Positions 26,170 through 35,745 of a stretch of 64,000 nucleotides of DNA are shown here, piece by piece (position 1 is the stretch's first letter; the number at the start of each line of letters is the position of its first letter). Made by a program: the position numbers and the translations under genes. Location of the stretch: NCBI GenBank assembly GCA_910584475.1, contig CAJUBD010000016.1, forward strand, positions 3,249 to 67,248. Direction: 5' to 3'. Source of the DNA: an uncultured Treponema sp. GTDB lineage: Bacteria > Spirochaetota > Spirochaetia > Treponematales > Treponemataceae. The notes below the pieces were generated by a model. The model searched no databases. It saw only the letters and a list, made by a program, of their open reading frames with translations, and was not told the DNA's origin.

Positions 26170-27594
26170 ATGACTTATTTTTTTGAAACTTATGGCTGTC
26201 AAATGAACATCGCCGAAAGCGCGGCTGTGGAACAACTCTTTTTGGCGCGTGGCTGGCAAAAAGCGGATAACGTCCAAAAATCCGACATCGTGGTAATAAA
26301 CACTTGCTCCGTTCGTGCTACTGCTGAACAGCGTATTTTTGGAAGGCTCGGATTTTTTACAGGGCTGAAAGCAGTTCGTGCTAGAACTCCTGGGGCAAAA
26401 AACAAATCGCTTGAAATCGCCGCAGAATTCGTAAAGGACGGCGCGAAGCCTCTCACGCTTGTGGTGATGGGTTGCATGGCAGAACGGCTTTTGCATTCGC
26501 TGAAAAAAGATTGGCCTTGTGTAGATTATGTCGTGGGCACTTTCGCCAAAAAAGATTTTGGAAAAATCATTTCCGCCGTGGAAGATTCCGCAAGGGAGAA
26601 TCATAGCGCCACCCCCTCCAGTACCCCCGCCTTTGAATTGGACGATTCTGCCAAATACGAATTCGCCGCCGTTTCTTTGGAGCAAGGCGCGTTCAGTTCG
26701 TTTGTGCCGATCATGCACGGCTGCAACAATTTTTGCACTTACTGCATCGTGCCTTATGTTCGCGGGCGAGAAATTTCGCGCGATGTGAATTCGATTTTAC
26801 AAGAACTTGACGTGCTTTCAAAATACGGCGTAAAGGAAATCACGCTTTTGGGACAAAATGTGAATTCATATTTTTGCGAAGATTCCGATTTGGGCAAAAT
26901 CAATTTTCCTGCGCTTTTGAAAATAATTTCGCGCCATTTGGAAAAAATGAATTCGCCGATAAAATGGATTCGTTTCGAGTCGAGTCATCCAAAAGATTTT
27001 TCCGATGAATTGATCGAAGTGATTGCGAGCGAGAAGCGCGTTTGTAAATTCATTCATCTTCCAGTGCAACATGGTTCGACAAAAATCTTGCGAAAAATGA
27101 ATCGCCGATATTCGCGCGAAGATTATTTGGATCTTGTGAAAAAAATTCGCGCGCGCATTCCAGACATCGCGCTCACCACGGACATTATGCTTGGTTTTCC
27201 CGACGAAAGCGAAGAAGATTTTTTGGAAGCCGTTTCGCTGATGCGCGAAGTGCGCTACGACAATGCTTTTATGTACTATTATAATCCGCGCGAAGGAACG
27301 CCCGCCGCCGAATGGGAGGGGCAGATTCCGCTCGAAGAAAAAAAATCGCGTCTGCAGAAAATCATCGACTTGCAATTAGAAATCACGGCGCAAAAATTGG
27401 GCGAGCGCGTCGGACAAACTGTAGCTGTTCTCGCCGAAAAGACGAGCCGCGACAATCCGAACGAAATTTTGGGAAAGACGGAACGCGATGAAAGGGTGGC
27501 ATTTTCCGCGCCGAAAACTTTAGTTGGAAATTTCGCGAAAGTAAAGTTGCTCAAATTAGATGGAAATACTTTTAAAGGAGAAATTGTGAATTAA
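26170..27594 (+). CDS. miaB: tRNA-2-methylthio-N6-dimethylallyladenosine synthase
   Basis: Radical-SAM methylthiotransferase acting on i6A37 of tRNA. The 474-residue product has the N-terminal [4Fe-4S] cysteines in ETYGCQMN, NTCSVR and VVMGCMAE, the radical-SAM cluster GCNNFCTYCIVPYVRG, LLGQNVNSY, HLPVQHGSTKILRKMNR and a C-terminal TRAM domain. An insert rich in Ser/Thr/Pro lies near residue 150. AGGAATTCC is directly upstream of the ATG. Confidence 0.96.
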   Translation: MTYFFETYGCQMNIAESAAVEQLFLARGWQKADNVQKSDIVVINTCSVRATAEQRIFGRLGFFTGLKAVRARTPGAKNKSLEIAAEFVKDGAKPLTLVVMGCMAERLLHSLKKDWPCVDYVVGTFAKKDFGKIISAVEDSARENHSATPSSTPAFELDDSAKYEFAAVSLEQGAFSSFVPIMHGCNNFCTYCIVPYVRGREISRDVNSILQELDVLSKYGVKEITLLGQNVNSYFCEDSDLGKINFPALLKIISRHLEKMNSPIKWIRFESSHPKDFSDELIEVIASEKRVCKFIHLPVQHGSTKILRKMNRRYSREDYLDLVKKIRARIPDIALTTDIMLGFPDESEEDFLEAVSLMREVRYDNAFMYYYNPREGTPAAEWEGQIPLEEKKSRLQKIIDLQLEITAQKLGERVGQTVAVLAEKTSRDNPNEILGKTERDERVAFSAPKTLVGNFAKVKLLKLDGNTFKGEIVN

Positions 27595-27663
27595 AAAAAT
27601 CAACACACTTCGATGCAGTGCATCAAGGCATGAACCCCTCCGCACGAATCAAGCGGTTGGAAT

Positions 27664-27745
27664 TGATGTCAAAGACATTGCCACCGATTTTAAATTCGAG
27701 TTTTGTCGGTGCGGAGCACCTTACCGAAAACTCGCTTGTTTATTG
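27664..27745 (+). repeat. Intergenic hairpin repeat, family A
   Basis: The left module (GACATTGCC...GATTTTAAATT) is followed by the terminal hairpin CGAGTTTTGTCGGT (27697-27710) with ACCGAAAACTCG (27723-27734), then CTTGTTTATT. The loop contains GTGCGGAGCACC, nearly identical to the copy at 33408-33490. Confidence 0.6.
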
Positions 27746-27810
27746 TGCTTTCCTATTTCATTGCGAAATCATGTTTTTGAGTAGCCTAAGAATTTAATTT
27801 CTTAATGAAA

Positions 27811-27866
27811 CAGGGCTTCCCAACAGTTACACTGCCAAGAAGCCCTGCCGTCCAGTCTAGCTGGAC
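27811..27866. other. Two adjacent hairpins between miaB and radA
   Basis: CAGGGCTTC (27811-27819) pairs with GAAGCCCTG (27839-27847), and GTCCAG (27850-27855) with CTGGAC (27861-27866). Reading leftward, the first stem is followed by TTTCATT, so these could be a terminator, but the pairing looks like a compact structured RNA. Nothing else is seen in the 503-bp gap except the family A repeat and the radA promoter region. Confidence 0.4.
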
Positions 27867-28097
27867 ATCGGAGAGAGTTTATCAGCTTATTTACAAGCTT
27901 AAATTCAGTATACATCAACTTTTTAAAACAGTCAAGAGAAATTTGAAAAATTTCATTATTTTTCGTTTTTTTTGAAATTGCGCTGATTTTTTTACAAAAA
28001 TTCGTATATAATATGTGAATTAAAGTGAAATTTTTTGGCAATGTGAAATCGCAAATTTTAGATTGCTGAAAATTTAAGAAAAAAATAGCAGGAAAAT

Positions 28098-29447
28098 ATG
28101 GCAAAAAAAGGAATGACAATTTTCAAATGCTCGGAATGCGGATATTCGCAGCCAAAATGGTTGGGGCGTTGTCCAGAATGCGGCGGTTGGAACACGATGC
28201 GCGAATTCATCGAAGATCCGAATGCGACTTTCGCGACGCAAAAAAATGGCGCGGCTCAAAAAGTCCGCCCAATTCCACTGAGCTCGGTGCAAGCGCAAGA
28301 AGGCGAGAGAATCCAAACTGGCATCGCGGAATTCGACAGAGTTTTAGGCGGCGGCGCGATGAAACGCAGCGCAGTTTTGCTTGGCGGCGAACCTGGCATC
28401 GGAAAATCCACGCTTTTACTGCAAGCGGCGGCAAGCGTTTCAAAAAGCGCGGGCGGCGCAATACTTTACGTCAGTGGTGAGGAAAGCGCGTCGCAGATAA
28501 AAAGCCGTGCCGACCGACTCGGTTTGGATTGTTCCAAAATCGAAATTCTTTGCACGATGCGACTAGAAGATATTCTTGACGCTCTCGACAAACTCAATCC
28601 GATTTTCGCGGTAATCGATTCAATTCAGACTGTTTATTCTGTGGAAGGGGGAATCATTCCGGTGACAGTGAATCAACTCAAATATTGCGGAAATGAGTTA
28701 ATCGGCTGGGTAAAAGAACGCGACTCGTTTTTGGTGATGACAGCGCATGTTACGAAAGAAGGGAGCATCGCAGGTCCGAAAGCTTTGGAGCACATGGTTG
28801 ACACGGTGATTTCTTTCGAGCACAACAATGACGAAGTGCGTTTTCTGCGCGCGTTGAAAAACCGATTTGGATCTGTGGATGAACTCGGCATTTTTGAAAT
28901 GAGCCAAACCGGACTAAAAGGCGTGGCAGATCCAAGCGCGATGTTTATCACGCGGCGCGAAGGCTCGCAGCCCGCCGGAATCGCATGCGCCGCAGTTTTT
29001 GAAGGAAGCCGGGTTTTTCTCGTGGAAATACAGGCTTTGACAGTTCCTGCAAAAGCGAGTTTGAGCCGCGTTTATTCCGAAAAAATTGACAGCGCGCGAG
29101 TGGCTAGAATTGCCGCAGTTTTGGAAAAGCGCGCCGGTCTGCGTTTCAGCGACCAGGACATTTATGTGAACGTTGCCGGCGGAGTGCGGCTCGGTGAAAG
29201 CGCAATCGACGCGGCATTGGCGGCCGCGCTTTATTCTGCGCGAACGGACATCGCTTTGCAAGACGGAACGGCGTTGGTGGGCGAATTGAGCCTTGCAGGA
29301 GAAATTCGTCCAGTTCCACGCGTAAAGCAGCGCGTGAAAACCGCGAAAAGTTTGGGCTTTGAAAAAATTCTTGTTCCCGAAAAATGCGAAGACGCGATTC
29401 TCGTGGCGAACATAAAAGATTTGATTTCGAAAATTTTCGGAAAATGA
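28098..29447 (+). CDS. radA: DNA repair protein RadA/Sms
   Basis: RecA-related branch-migration helicase acting in recombinational repair. The 449-residue product has the N-terminal zinc finger CSECGYSQPKWLGRCPECGG, Walker A GGEPGIGKSTLLLQ, Walker B FAVIDSIQTV, the RadA-specific KNRFGSVDELGIFEM motif and a C-terminal Lon-like domain with VAGGVRLGESAIDAALAAAL. AGGA lies 6 nt before the ATG. A TATAAT at 28007-28012 is the likely -10 box, giving a leader of about 80 nt. Confidence 0.97.
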   Translation: MAKKGMTIFKCSECGYSQPKWLGRCPECGGWNTMREFIEDPNATFATQKNGAAQKVRPIPLSSVQAQEGERIQTGIAEFDRVLGGGAMKRSAVLLGGEPGIGKSTLLLQAAASVSKSAGGAILYVSGEESASQIKSRADRLGLDCSKIEILCTMRLEDILDALDKLNPIFAVIDSIQTVYSVEGGIIPVTVNQLKYCGNELIGWVKERDSFLVMTAHVTKEGSIAGPKALEHMVDTVISFEHNNDEVRFLRALKNRFGSVDELGIFEMSQTGLKGVADPSAMFITRREGSQPAGIACAAVFEGSRVFLVEIQALTVPAKASLSRVYSEKIDSARVARIAAVLEKRAGLRFSDQDIYVNVAGGVRLGESAIDAALAAALYSARTDIALQDGTALVGELSLAGEIRPVPRVKQRVKTAKSLGFEKILVPEKCEDAILVANIKDLISKIFGK

Positions 29448-29513
29448 AATTTATCAGGTTTATTATAAATTGAGCGCCACAGGAAATTTTCAATTTGTTT
29501 GCTATTTAAAAAC

Positions 29514-29579
29514 ACAAGTTTGCGATGAAATGAGAAGGCACTTTGGATGCCGAGTTTGTTACACAAACTCAAAACTTGT
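29514..29579 (+). repeat. Nested inverted repeat, variant of family A
   Basis: Outer arms ACAAGTTT (29514-29521) and AAACTTGT (29572-29579) enclose the inner hairpin GAGTTTGT/ACAAACTC (29552-29559, 29563-29570). It lies between radA and the HAD gene. Confidence 0.45.
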
Positions 29580-29651
29580 CGCGCGATTTTTTTCGCAAAA
29601 AAAACAAGCAGAAATTCAATGCAATTTCAACTGTGAGAAAAATTTTTTGTC

Positions 29652-29680
29652 TTGACTTGCATAAATTTTTTTGCTATTAT
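29652..29680 (+). promoter_or_regulatory. Leaderless promoter of the HAD phosphatase gene
   Basis: TTGACT, a 17-bp spacer and TATTAT, then 6 nt and the ATG at 29687. This is the clearest leaderless promoter in the window. No Shine-Dalgarno is present. Confidence 0.7.
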
Positions 29681-29686
29681 TGTCGA

Positions 29687-30331
29687 ATGAAAATCGAGAC
29701 CGACGCCATAATTTTGGACATTGACGGAACGCTTTGGGACACGACGAGCGTCGTGGCGCAGGCGTGGAACGATGCGATTGAAAAATTGGATTTGCCGGCT
29801 AAAAAAGTGAACGCGGAAAATCTCAAAGGCGAATTCGGAAAACCTATGGACAAAATCGCCGACAACCTTTGGCCGAATTTGACCAAAGCGCAAAAAACAA
29901 AATTGATGGACGAATGTTGCGAGCAAGAGCAAATCGCGCTCAATGAAAACGAAAGGAAAATAGAATTTCCGAATGTCGCTTCCACGATAAAAAAATTGAG
30001 CGAGCATTTCAATATTTACATAGTTTCAAATTGCCAAAGCGGATACATAGAACTTACGATGCGAAAAATTGGAATCGCGAATTTTATTCGCGACCACGAA
30101 TGTTACGGCGATACGAAAAAATACAAGGCGGAAAACCTGCGTCTTTTGTGCGAGCGAAATCACCTCAAAAAACCTGTCTATGTCGGCGATACTGAAGGCG
30201 ATCGTGTAGCTTGCGAAGAAGCTGGAATAAAATTCATTTGGGCGAGTTACGGTTTTGGAAGAGCGCAAACCTATGATGCCAAAATTGAAAATTTTAAAGA
30301 TCTTTTGGATTTGCTCGCGCCGCTTCCTTAG
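29687..30331 (+). CDS. HAD family hydrolase (phosphoglycolate phosphatase/beta-phosphoglucomutase-like)
   Basis: A 214-residue haloacid-dehalogenase-type phosphatase. The nucleophile motif I is ILDIDGTLWDTT, motif II is IVSNCQSGY, and motif III/IV is the lysine region KKYKAENL with VYVGDTEGDRVACEEAG. An alpha-helical cap lies between motifs I and II (subclass I). Substrate is not predictable. A longer frame upstream is not used because the promoter abuts this ATG. It is convergent with the invertase gene. Confidence 0.85.
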   Translation: MKIETDAIILDIDGTLWDTTSVVAQAWNDAIEKLDLPAKKVNAENLKGEFGKPMDKIADNLWPNLTKAQKTKLMDECCEQEQIALNENERKIEFPNVASTIKKLSEHFNIYIVSNCQSGYIELTMRKIGIANFIRDHECYGDTKKYKAENLRLLCERNHLKKPVYVGDTEGDRVACEEAGIKFIWASYGFGRAQTYDAKIENFKDLLDLLAPLP

Positions 30332-30334
30332 AAA

Positions 30335-30934
30335 TTATACGATGCCTTTCATTTTCATAAACGCTTGAATTGTCGGCCAGCTCACTCCAAGTTCTAGCGC
30401 GAGCGATGTCTTGTCTCTGCCTTTTTCACGCTCGCGTTTTATGTATGCGCCTTTTCCTGTGAGTTTGTATTTCTTCGCTTTTTGCCCTTTTGGGCGACCG
30501 ACGATTTTTCCTTCTTTGCGAACGCGAATCAACCCCATCTTCGTGCGCTCGCTTATCAGGTCGCGCTCGATTTGCGCCGAAAGTCCGAACGCGAAGGCTA
30601 GCACCTGCGACTGTATGTTGTCACCGAGTTCATAGTTTTCTTTTATCGTGTAAACTTTTACGCCGATTGTCATAAGTTTGTTGAGCACGTCGAAAATCAT
30701 CATCATCGAGCGGCCGAGCCTTGAGATTTCTGTGCAGACAATTATGTCGTTTTCGCTGACAGTGTTTAGCAGTGCGCCCAGCTTGCGTTTGTCAGGCGAC
30801 TTCGTTCCGGAAATCGTTTCCGAAATCCAATGCACTTTGTGAAATCTTCGTGTCTTGCAAAAGCGCTGGATTTCGATTTTCTGATTTTGCACAGTTTGTC
30901 TTCCCGTGCTTACCCTAATGTAACCATATACCAT
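30335..30934 (-). CDS. Serine DNA invertase/resolvase (Mpi/Hin-like)
   Basis: A 199-residue small serine recombinase. The catalytic domain has YGYIRVSTGRQTVQNQ (nucleophile Ser), EISRLGRSMMMIFDVL, QVLAFAFGLSAQIERDLISE and RTKMGLIRVRKEG. A C-terminal helix-turn-helix (TSLALELGVSWPTIQAFM) binds DNA. The sequence is closest in style to Mpi-type master invertases of gut Bacteroidota. GGAGG precedes the start. No clear pair of inverted crossover sites was seen beside it, so targets may be elsewhere. Confidence 0.88.
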   Translation of the reverse strand: MVYGYIRVSTGRQTVQNQKIEIQRFCKTRRFHKVHWISETISGTKSPDKRKLGALLNTVSENDIIVCTEISRLGRSMMMIFDVLNKLMTIGVKVYTIKENYELGDNIQSQVLAFAFGLSAQIERDLISERTKMGLIRVRKEGKIVGRPKGQKAKKYKLTGKGAYIKREREKGRDKTSLALELGVSWPTIQAFMKMKGIV

Positions 30935-31404
30935 TTGTTCCTCCTAATTTTTAATATTTTCGGATAAATTAAAGTTTAAGGATAATGGCTTTTACGGTCG
31001 CCAAAAAATATTCCACGCGAACATATCATTTATAAAGTAATTTGACATAGACTAGCACAAATAAAAAAAGTGATGACCTGCAAACTTGAAAGAACGCTTG
31101 TATGTCAGTGCAAATTCTATGAACATGAATTTGTCTGATTGTCGGTAGCGCTAATTTATTGGAAAAGGAAATATGATTTGGAACATTCAATGGCGATTGA
31201 CGCGTTACTTTTTATTTTCGCAAGGTGATGCGTCCATTGCCGATTTCTTTAACACCGATATACTTTGCACATAGTAAGGGCGGCGTGCGCGACTTCGGAA
31301 AGTTGGATAAATAATCAAACAAAACTGCGCTTCATATTACGCAAAAAGATATTCTGCGAAATGTCAAGGAATTTAAAATCGCTCAAAATTTCGCCCCTCC
31401 CACC
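30935..31404. other. 470-bp region without a clear gene
   Basis: Contains the invertase promoter side and one small plus-strand frame (31173-31274, 33 codons, MIWNIQWRLTRYF) preceded by AAAGGAA. The frame has no recognisable homology and may be a remnant of a larger insertion. No convincing inverted repeats were found by eye. Confidence 0.3.
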
Positions 31405-33327
31405 TTACATTCCGCGAATTACTTCGAGAATCGCATCGCCAAATTTTTCCGCTTTGATGTCGCCGATTCCATGGATTGTATAGAGCGCGGAACGCGTCGC
31501 GGGCTTTTTGTTCGCGAGTTCCATCAAAGTTTTGTCGCTGAAAATATAGTAGGGCGGAATGTTGTTTTCTTCTGCGATTTTTTTGCGCCACAATTTCAGT
31601 CGCGCCGCCAAGTTTTGAGTTTGCGAGTCGCTTTGAAGCGTGTCGGAAATTTCTGCACGCTTGTGCAAAATGGCTTGCTTTTTTGGAAACGCGAGCTGCG
31701 CTTTTTTCTGCGATGCGAAATCAATGCGAACTGGAAGTTCAACTTTGTCGCGGTTTGAAAGAATTTCTTTTCCGAGCGAAGTTACAGTAATTACATTGTA
31801 ATCGCCTGTGCGTTTTATGATGCCGGCATTTTCCATTGCGTCCACAAGTTCAAACCATGCCTGTTTGGAAAGTTCCGTGCCAATTCCCCAAGTGCTCAAA
31901 AAATTGTGATTGTTTTTCGTGACTTTTTGATTTCGCGAGCCAAGTAAAATGTCTATGATATGCGCCGCGCCGAAACGTTCGCGCACGCGATAGACGCACG
32001 ACAAAAATTTTTGTACGGGAACTGTTACATCCTGATTTTTTATTCCCCCGCCTTCACAAATATCGCAGCAACATTGCGCTTCGGAATTGGCGGAATTTTC
32101 ATCGTAAGATTTTGGTTCGTATTTTTCTCCAAAATAATTCAGCAAAACTTGGCGACGGCATTTTCGCGCGTTGGCAAAGTCGAGCATTGCCTGCAAAAGC
32201 CTTTCGCTTTTGAAAGATTCGTCTTCATCTTTTTCGCGGAAAAAATAACGTACTCGATGAGCGTCGCCCGCATTGTATAAAAGAAGCGCGTTGCTAGGCA
32301 AGCCATCCCTTCCCGCGCGTCCGATTTCCTGATAATATTGTTCGATGGATTTTGGCAGCGCAAAATGAATTACATAACGAACGTTAGGCTTGTTGATTCC
32401 CATTCCAAATGCGACAGTGGCTACCATTATATCTACTTGATCGCGGATGAATTTTCTTTGATTTTCACCGCGCACTTCATCGCTCAAACCGGCGTGGTAA
32501 GGGAGCGCGGAAAAATGTTGCGCCTGCAATTCTTCTGCAAGTGAATCGACTTCTTTTCGCGAAAGACAATAAATTATTCCGCTTTCGTCCTTGTGACTTT
32601 CTATGAACGAAGTGATTTGCCTTATACCGTCGTTTCGCGGCTGAACTTGGAGAAAAATATTTTTTCTGTTGAAACTTGAAACCAAGACGCTCGCGTTTTT
32701 CAAGTCAAGATTTTTGAGCACATCCTGCTGCACTTGCTTTGTGGCGGTCGCCGTCAGCGCAAGGCAAGGCGCGTTTGGAAATTCCTTTCTAAACGAGGTG
32801 ATTTCCAGATAGTCCGGGCGGAAGTCGTGTCCCCACTCACTTATGCAATGCGCTTCGTCAATAGTGATGCAGCTCACTTTGAGATTCGATTCGCGGAAAA
32901 TATTTTTCACTCGCTCAGTCGCCAAACCTTCAGGCGAAACGTAAATCAATTTCGCTTCGCCTGATTTTATGGATTTTACGGTTTGAATGTAATCATCGTA
33001 TTCTAGCGTGGAATTCAAAAACACTGCGTTCACGCCAGCTTCTTTTAGCGCGCCCACTTGGTCTTGCATCAACGCTATGAGCGGCGAAACTACAATAGTA
33101 ACACCCGGAAAAATCAGCGCTGGAATTTGGTAGCACAAAGATTTTCCGCCGCCAGTCGGCATGACTGCGAAAGTGTCGCGCCCTGACAAAATATTTTGAA
33201 TGATTTCTTTTTGTCCAGCGCGGAATTTCAAGTAACCGAAAACGTTTTTTAAAACCGTTTCGGGTTGTGCGCCGACAAAATCTGTCACGCCGTGTGAAAA
33301 CAAATTTGACATAATTTGATTTTGCAT
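31405..33327 (-). CDS. recQ: ATP-dependent DNA helicase RecQ
   Basis: A 3'-5' superfamily 2 helicase in recombination and replication-fork repair. The 640-residue product has VMPTGGGKSLCYQIPAL (Walker A), TIDEAHCISEWGHDFRPDYL (DEAH), LTATAT, GRAGRDGLPSNALL, the zinc-binding RQC segment (CRRQVLLNYFGE...CCCDIC) and a C-terminal HRDC domain. The ATG at 33327 (MQNQIM) is the most likely start. A further ATG five codons in is also possible, and no strong Shine-Dalgarno decides it. Confidence 0.94.
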   Translation of the reverse strand: MQNQIMSNLFSHGVTDFVGAQPETVLKNVFGYLKFRAGQKEIIQNILSGRDTFAVMPTGGGKSLCYQIPALIFPGVTIVVSPLIALMQDQVGALKEAGVNAVFLNSTLEYDDYIQTVKSIKSGEAKLIYVSPEGLATERVKNIFRESNLKVSCITIDEAHCISEWGHDFRPDYLEITSFRKEFPNAPCLALTATATKQVQQDVLKNLDLKNASVLVSSFNRKNIFLQVQPRNDGIRQITSFIESHKDESGIIYCLSRKEVDSLAEELQAQHFSALPYHAGLSDEVRGENQRKFIRDQVDIMVATVAFGMGINKPNVRYVIHFALPKSIEQYYQEIGRAGRDGLPSNALLLYNAGDAHRVRYFFREKDEDESFKSERLLQAMLDFANARKCRRQVLLNYFGEKYEPKSYDENSANSEAQCCCDICEGGGIKNQDVTVPVQKFLSCVYRVRERFGAAHIIDILLGSRNQKVTKNNHNFLSTWGIGTELSKQAWFELVDAMENAGIIKRTGDYNVITVTSLGKEILSNRDKVELPVRIDFASQKKAQLAFPKKQAILHKRAEISDTLQSDSQTQNLAARLKLWRKKIAEENNIPPYYIFSDKTLMELANKKPATRSALYTIHGIGDIKAEKFGDAILEVIRGM

Positions 33328-33407
33328 AAATGTTCTTTTACTATAATAGAAATTTTTATTTTTGTCATCCAAATATATTTAAAGTAATGTCAAGGTTGTT
33401 GTCAATA

Positions 33408-33490
33408 TTTAAAATCGACGTCAGAAATATCGTGACAATTTTAACTTCAAGTTTTGTCGGTGAGCACCTTACCAAAAACTAGCTTATTGC
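33408..33490 (+). repeat. Intergenic hairpin repeat, family A
   Basis: TTAAAATCGACGTCAGAAAT and its complement module GTGACAATTTTAA, then the hairpin AAGTTTTGTCGGT/ACCAAAAACT with loop GAGCACCTT, then AGCTTATT. It closely resembles the copy at 27664-27745. Confidence 0.6.
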
Positions 33491-33522
33491 GATTTCTCGC
33501 CTTGTGTGAAATCGCATTTTCA

Positions 33523-33531
33523 CCCCCCCCC
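33523..33531. repeat. C9 homopolymer tract between recQ and the GH35 gene
   Basis: Nine consecutive C, upstream of recQ and just past the 3' end of the GH35 gene. It is followed by the small palindrome TGAATCTGAAGATTCA. Length changes would not alter a protein but could alter recQ transcription or GH35 termination. Confidence 0.6.
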
Positions 33532-33594
33532 AATTGAATCTGAAGATTCACTCATCGCCAAAGAATGACACGCATCGCGCGGCTTTTTCACAAA

Positions 33595-35745
33595 CTACAA
33601 ATCTATGAAAGTTTTCTTAAGCGCGCGCGCTTTCACGCCATGCAAAATTTTAAGCGAATCATCTTCGCCAAAATCCGGCCATTCTTCGATAAAAATGTCC
33701 GAGCCTTTTTTCAGCGCGTCTATTTCCAATATGAACTCGTGCGCGTTTTTGCCATAACGCTCAAGGGCGATTTGCCACGGATAGCCTTTGCCGTGGTAAA
33801 TTTCATCGTCAAGCAAAACATCGTTTTCAAAAAGGCGCGCACAATTTCCGTCGTAATCAAAATCCACAAGGACATCGCAAGGCTCGTTCCATTCGCCAAT
33901 GCAAATTTTATATTTTGCGCAATTTTCATCATCGCTGATTTTTTCAAACGAAATTTCGGGGCAAGGAATTTTTTCCAAAGCGCATTCGTAAACGAAAAAT
34001 CCGTCGTCGCATTTTTCACATGAAAATCCTTCGGGCATTTTTTCAAGGGCAGGAAAACATTTGAAAGAAACGCTTCCATCGCTCTCAAATACAAGCCGAC
34101 TTTTTTCGCAGGAATTGTCTTGAAAGAAAACGCTTTCAGTGACGAGCAAATGTTGCTTTCCGCGAATGAAAACTTTGTGTGCTTTCAATGCGTCAGCGCG
34201 GGAAAGGGTAACGATGTCGCAGTCAGGCAACGCGCCGACAAATTGGTACAATTTCGGATTCGCATCCTTCGCTGAAACAACGCTGGATTTTTTTTCCGCG
34301 CACGAATCGCTAGGCGTGGCGGCGGAATAAAACACGAACGACTCGCGCTCATTGTCCAGACGGCAAAGGGGCGTGGCAAGCGAGGTTTTCAAAATACCGT
34401 TTCCGATTTTCATATTGAACGGCAAAAAGAAAAAGTCGCCGTCCGCAATGTCCACTTTCGGAAAATTCACGCTGCCCGCAGAAAGCGACACGCGATTGTG
34501 CGCCGACATTTTTTGCCTGCGCTGAAAATTGTTCACAAAAATAAATCCGCAATTTTCTTTTTCGTCTCGGCGAACGCTCGTTCGCAAATCCGAATTGTTT
34601 TTAGGCACGGTCGGATTCTCATTCGGAATTTCAGTTTTGCTTGCGGCAAGTTTTTCGCCAAAATCGTGCACGAAAAGCGAAAGAAGTCTTATCTCATCGT
34701 AAGTGCCGTTCGGGAAACCGTATTCCCCGAGCGGCGCACGGAAATCGTAATTTTTTACGCTCATATCGTTTAGCGAGCCGGTCGCGACATTCTCTTCAAG
34801 CGTGGTCAGTTTGCCCTCGGGATTTTGTCCGCCGTGATACATATAGTAACCGAGCAAAGTGCAACCGCTTCCAATTTTTGCAAGGCTCATCGCGCCGATG
34901 TCTTTGGGATGAGAAACTGGACGACGCTTTTGCGTTATTTGAAGTCCGCCGCCAAGTTCGGCAGTGAGATACGGAAATTTTTCCATATCAAAAGTGATGC
35001 CCTCGCCAATTCCAAAGTCGCAGCCAATAGCGTGATCGTTGCGCTCATAAGTGAAAACATAATTTCCGCTCGGCTCGATTTCGGTGGTGCGCGGATCCCA
35101 CGGCGCTTCGCAATAGCCGCCCATCACGGGAAGCATTCCAGCCGTCACCGCGCCGCCCCATCCAGTCGCCGTATAAAGCGGAACGTCAAATCCAATTTCG
35201 CGCGCCATCTCTTGCAAATGCCGCATGTGCTTTTCGCCCGCCTCGCCTTTGAGGCCGCCGCAATGTCCGTACTCGTTTTCGATTTGCACGCCGATAATCG
35301 GTCCGCCGTTTTTCAAAAGCAAATCTTTCACTTGATCGAAAGTCGCCTTGTAGAATTTTTCCACTTCGGCGAAATACGCTTCATCATTCGTCTTTCGCGC
35401 ATTGGGAAATCTCGCCACGAGCCAGTCTGGAAATCCTCCGTGCCTGACTTCCGCATGGCTCCATGGACCAATTCGCAAAATCATCACAAGACCACATTCC
35501 GCCACAGTTTGCACGAATTTGCGTAAATTGCGCTGGCCGCTCCAATCGAATTGATTTTCGATTTCTTCGTGGTGAATCCAAATCACATACGAACTTACAA
35601 TGTCCACGCCGCCTTCCTTCATTTTTAGAAGCGAATCGCGCCACATTGATTCGGGACAACGAGAATAATGGATTTCGCCCATAATCGGAAACCACCGCCG
35701 ACCATCTTTAAAAAGGCTTTTTTTGTCAAAAGAATAAGCCGTCAT
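33595..35745 (-). CDS. Glycoside hydrolase family 35 beta-galactosidase
   Basis: A 716-residue predicted cytoplasmic beta-galactosidase, with no signal peptide. The N-terminal TIM barrel has the GH35 hallmarks: GEIHYSRCPESMWRDSLLKM, RIGPWSHAEVRHGGFPDWL, the acid/base region IIGVQIENEYGHCGG and a nucleophile glutamate in FPYLTAELGGG. The C-terminal half is beta-rich. The ATG at 35745 is used because GGAGG lies just before it. It stands alone, without transporter or regulator. Confidence 0.92.
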   Translation of the reverse strand: MTAYSFDKKSLFKDGRRWFPIMGEIHYSRCPESMWRDSLLKMKEGGVDIVSSYVIWIHHEEIENQFDWSGQRNLRKFVQTVAECGLVMILRIGPWSHAEVRHGGFPDWLVARFPNARKTNDEAYFAEVEKFYKATFDQVKDLLLKNGGPIIGVQIENEYGHCGGLKGEAGEKHMRHLQEMAREIGFDVPLYTATGWGGAVTAGMLPVMGGYCEAPWDPRTTEIEPSGNYVFTYERNDHAIGCDFGIGEGITFDMEKFPYLTAELGGGLQITQKRRPVSHPKDIGAMSLAKIGSGCTLLGYYMYHGGQNPEGKLTTLEENVATGSLNDMSVKNYDFRAPLGEYGFPNGTYDEIRLLSLFVHDFGEKLAASKTEIPNENPTVPKNNSDLRTSVRRDEKENCGFIFVNNFQRRQKMSAHNRVSLSAGSVNFPKVDIADGDFFFLPFNMKIGNGILKTSLATPLCRLDNERESFVFYSAATPSDSCAEKKSSVVSAKDANPKLYQFVGALPDCDIVTLSRADALKAHKVFIRGKQHLLVTESVFFQDNSCEKSRLVFESDGSVSFKCFPALEKMPEGFSCEKCDDGFFVYECALEKIPCPEISFEKISDDENCAKYKICIGEWNEPCDVLVDFDYDGNCARLFENDVLLDDEIYHGKGYPWQIALERYGKNAHEFILEIDALKKGSDIFIEEWPDFGEDDSLKILHGVKARALKKTFIDL

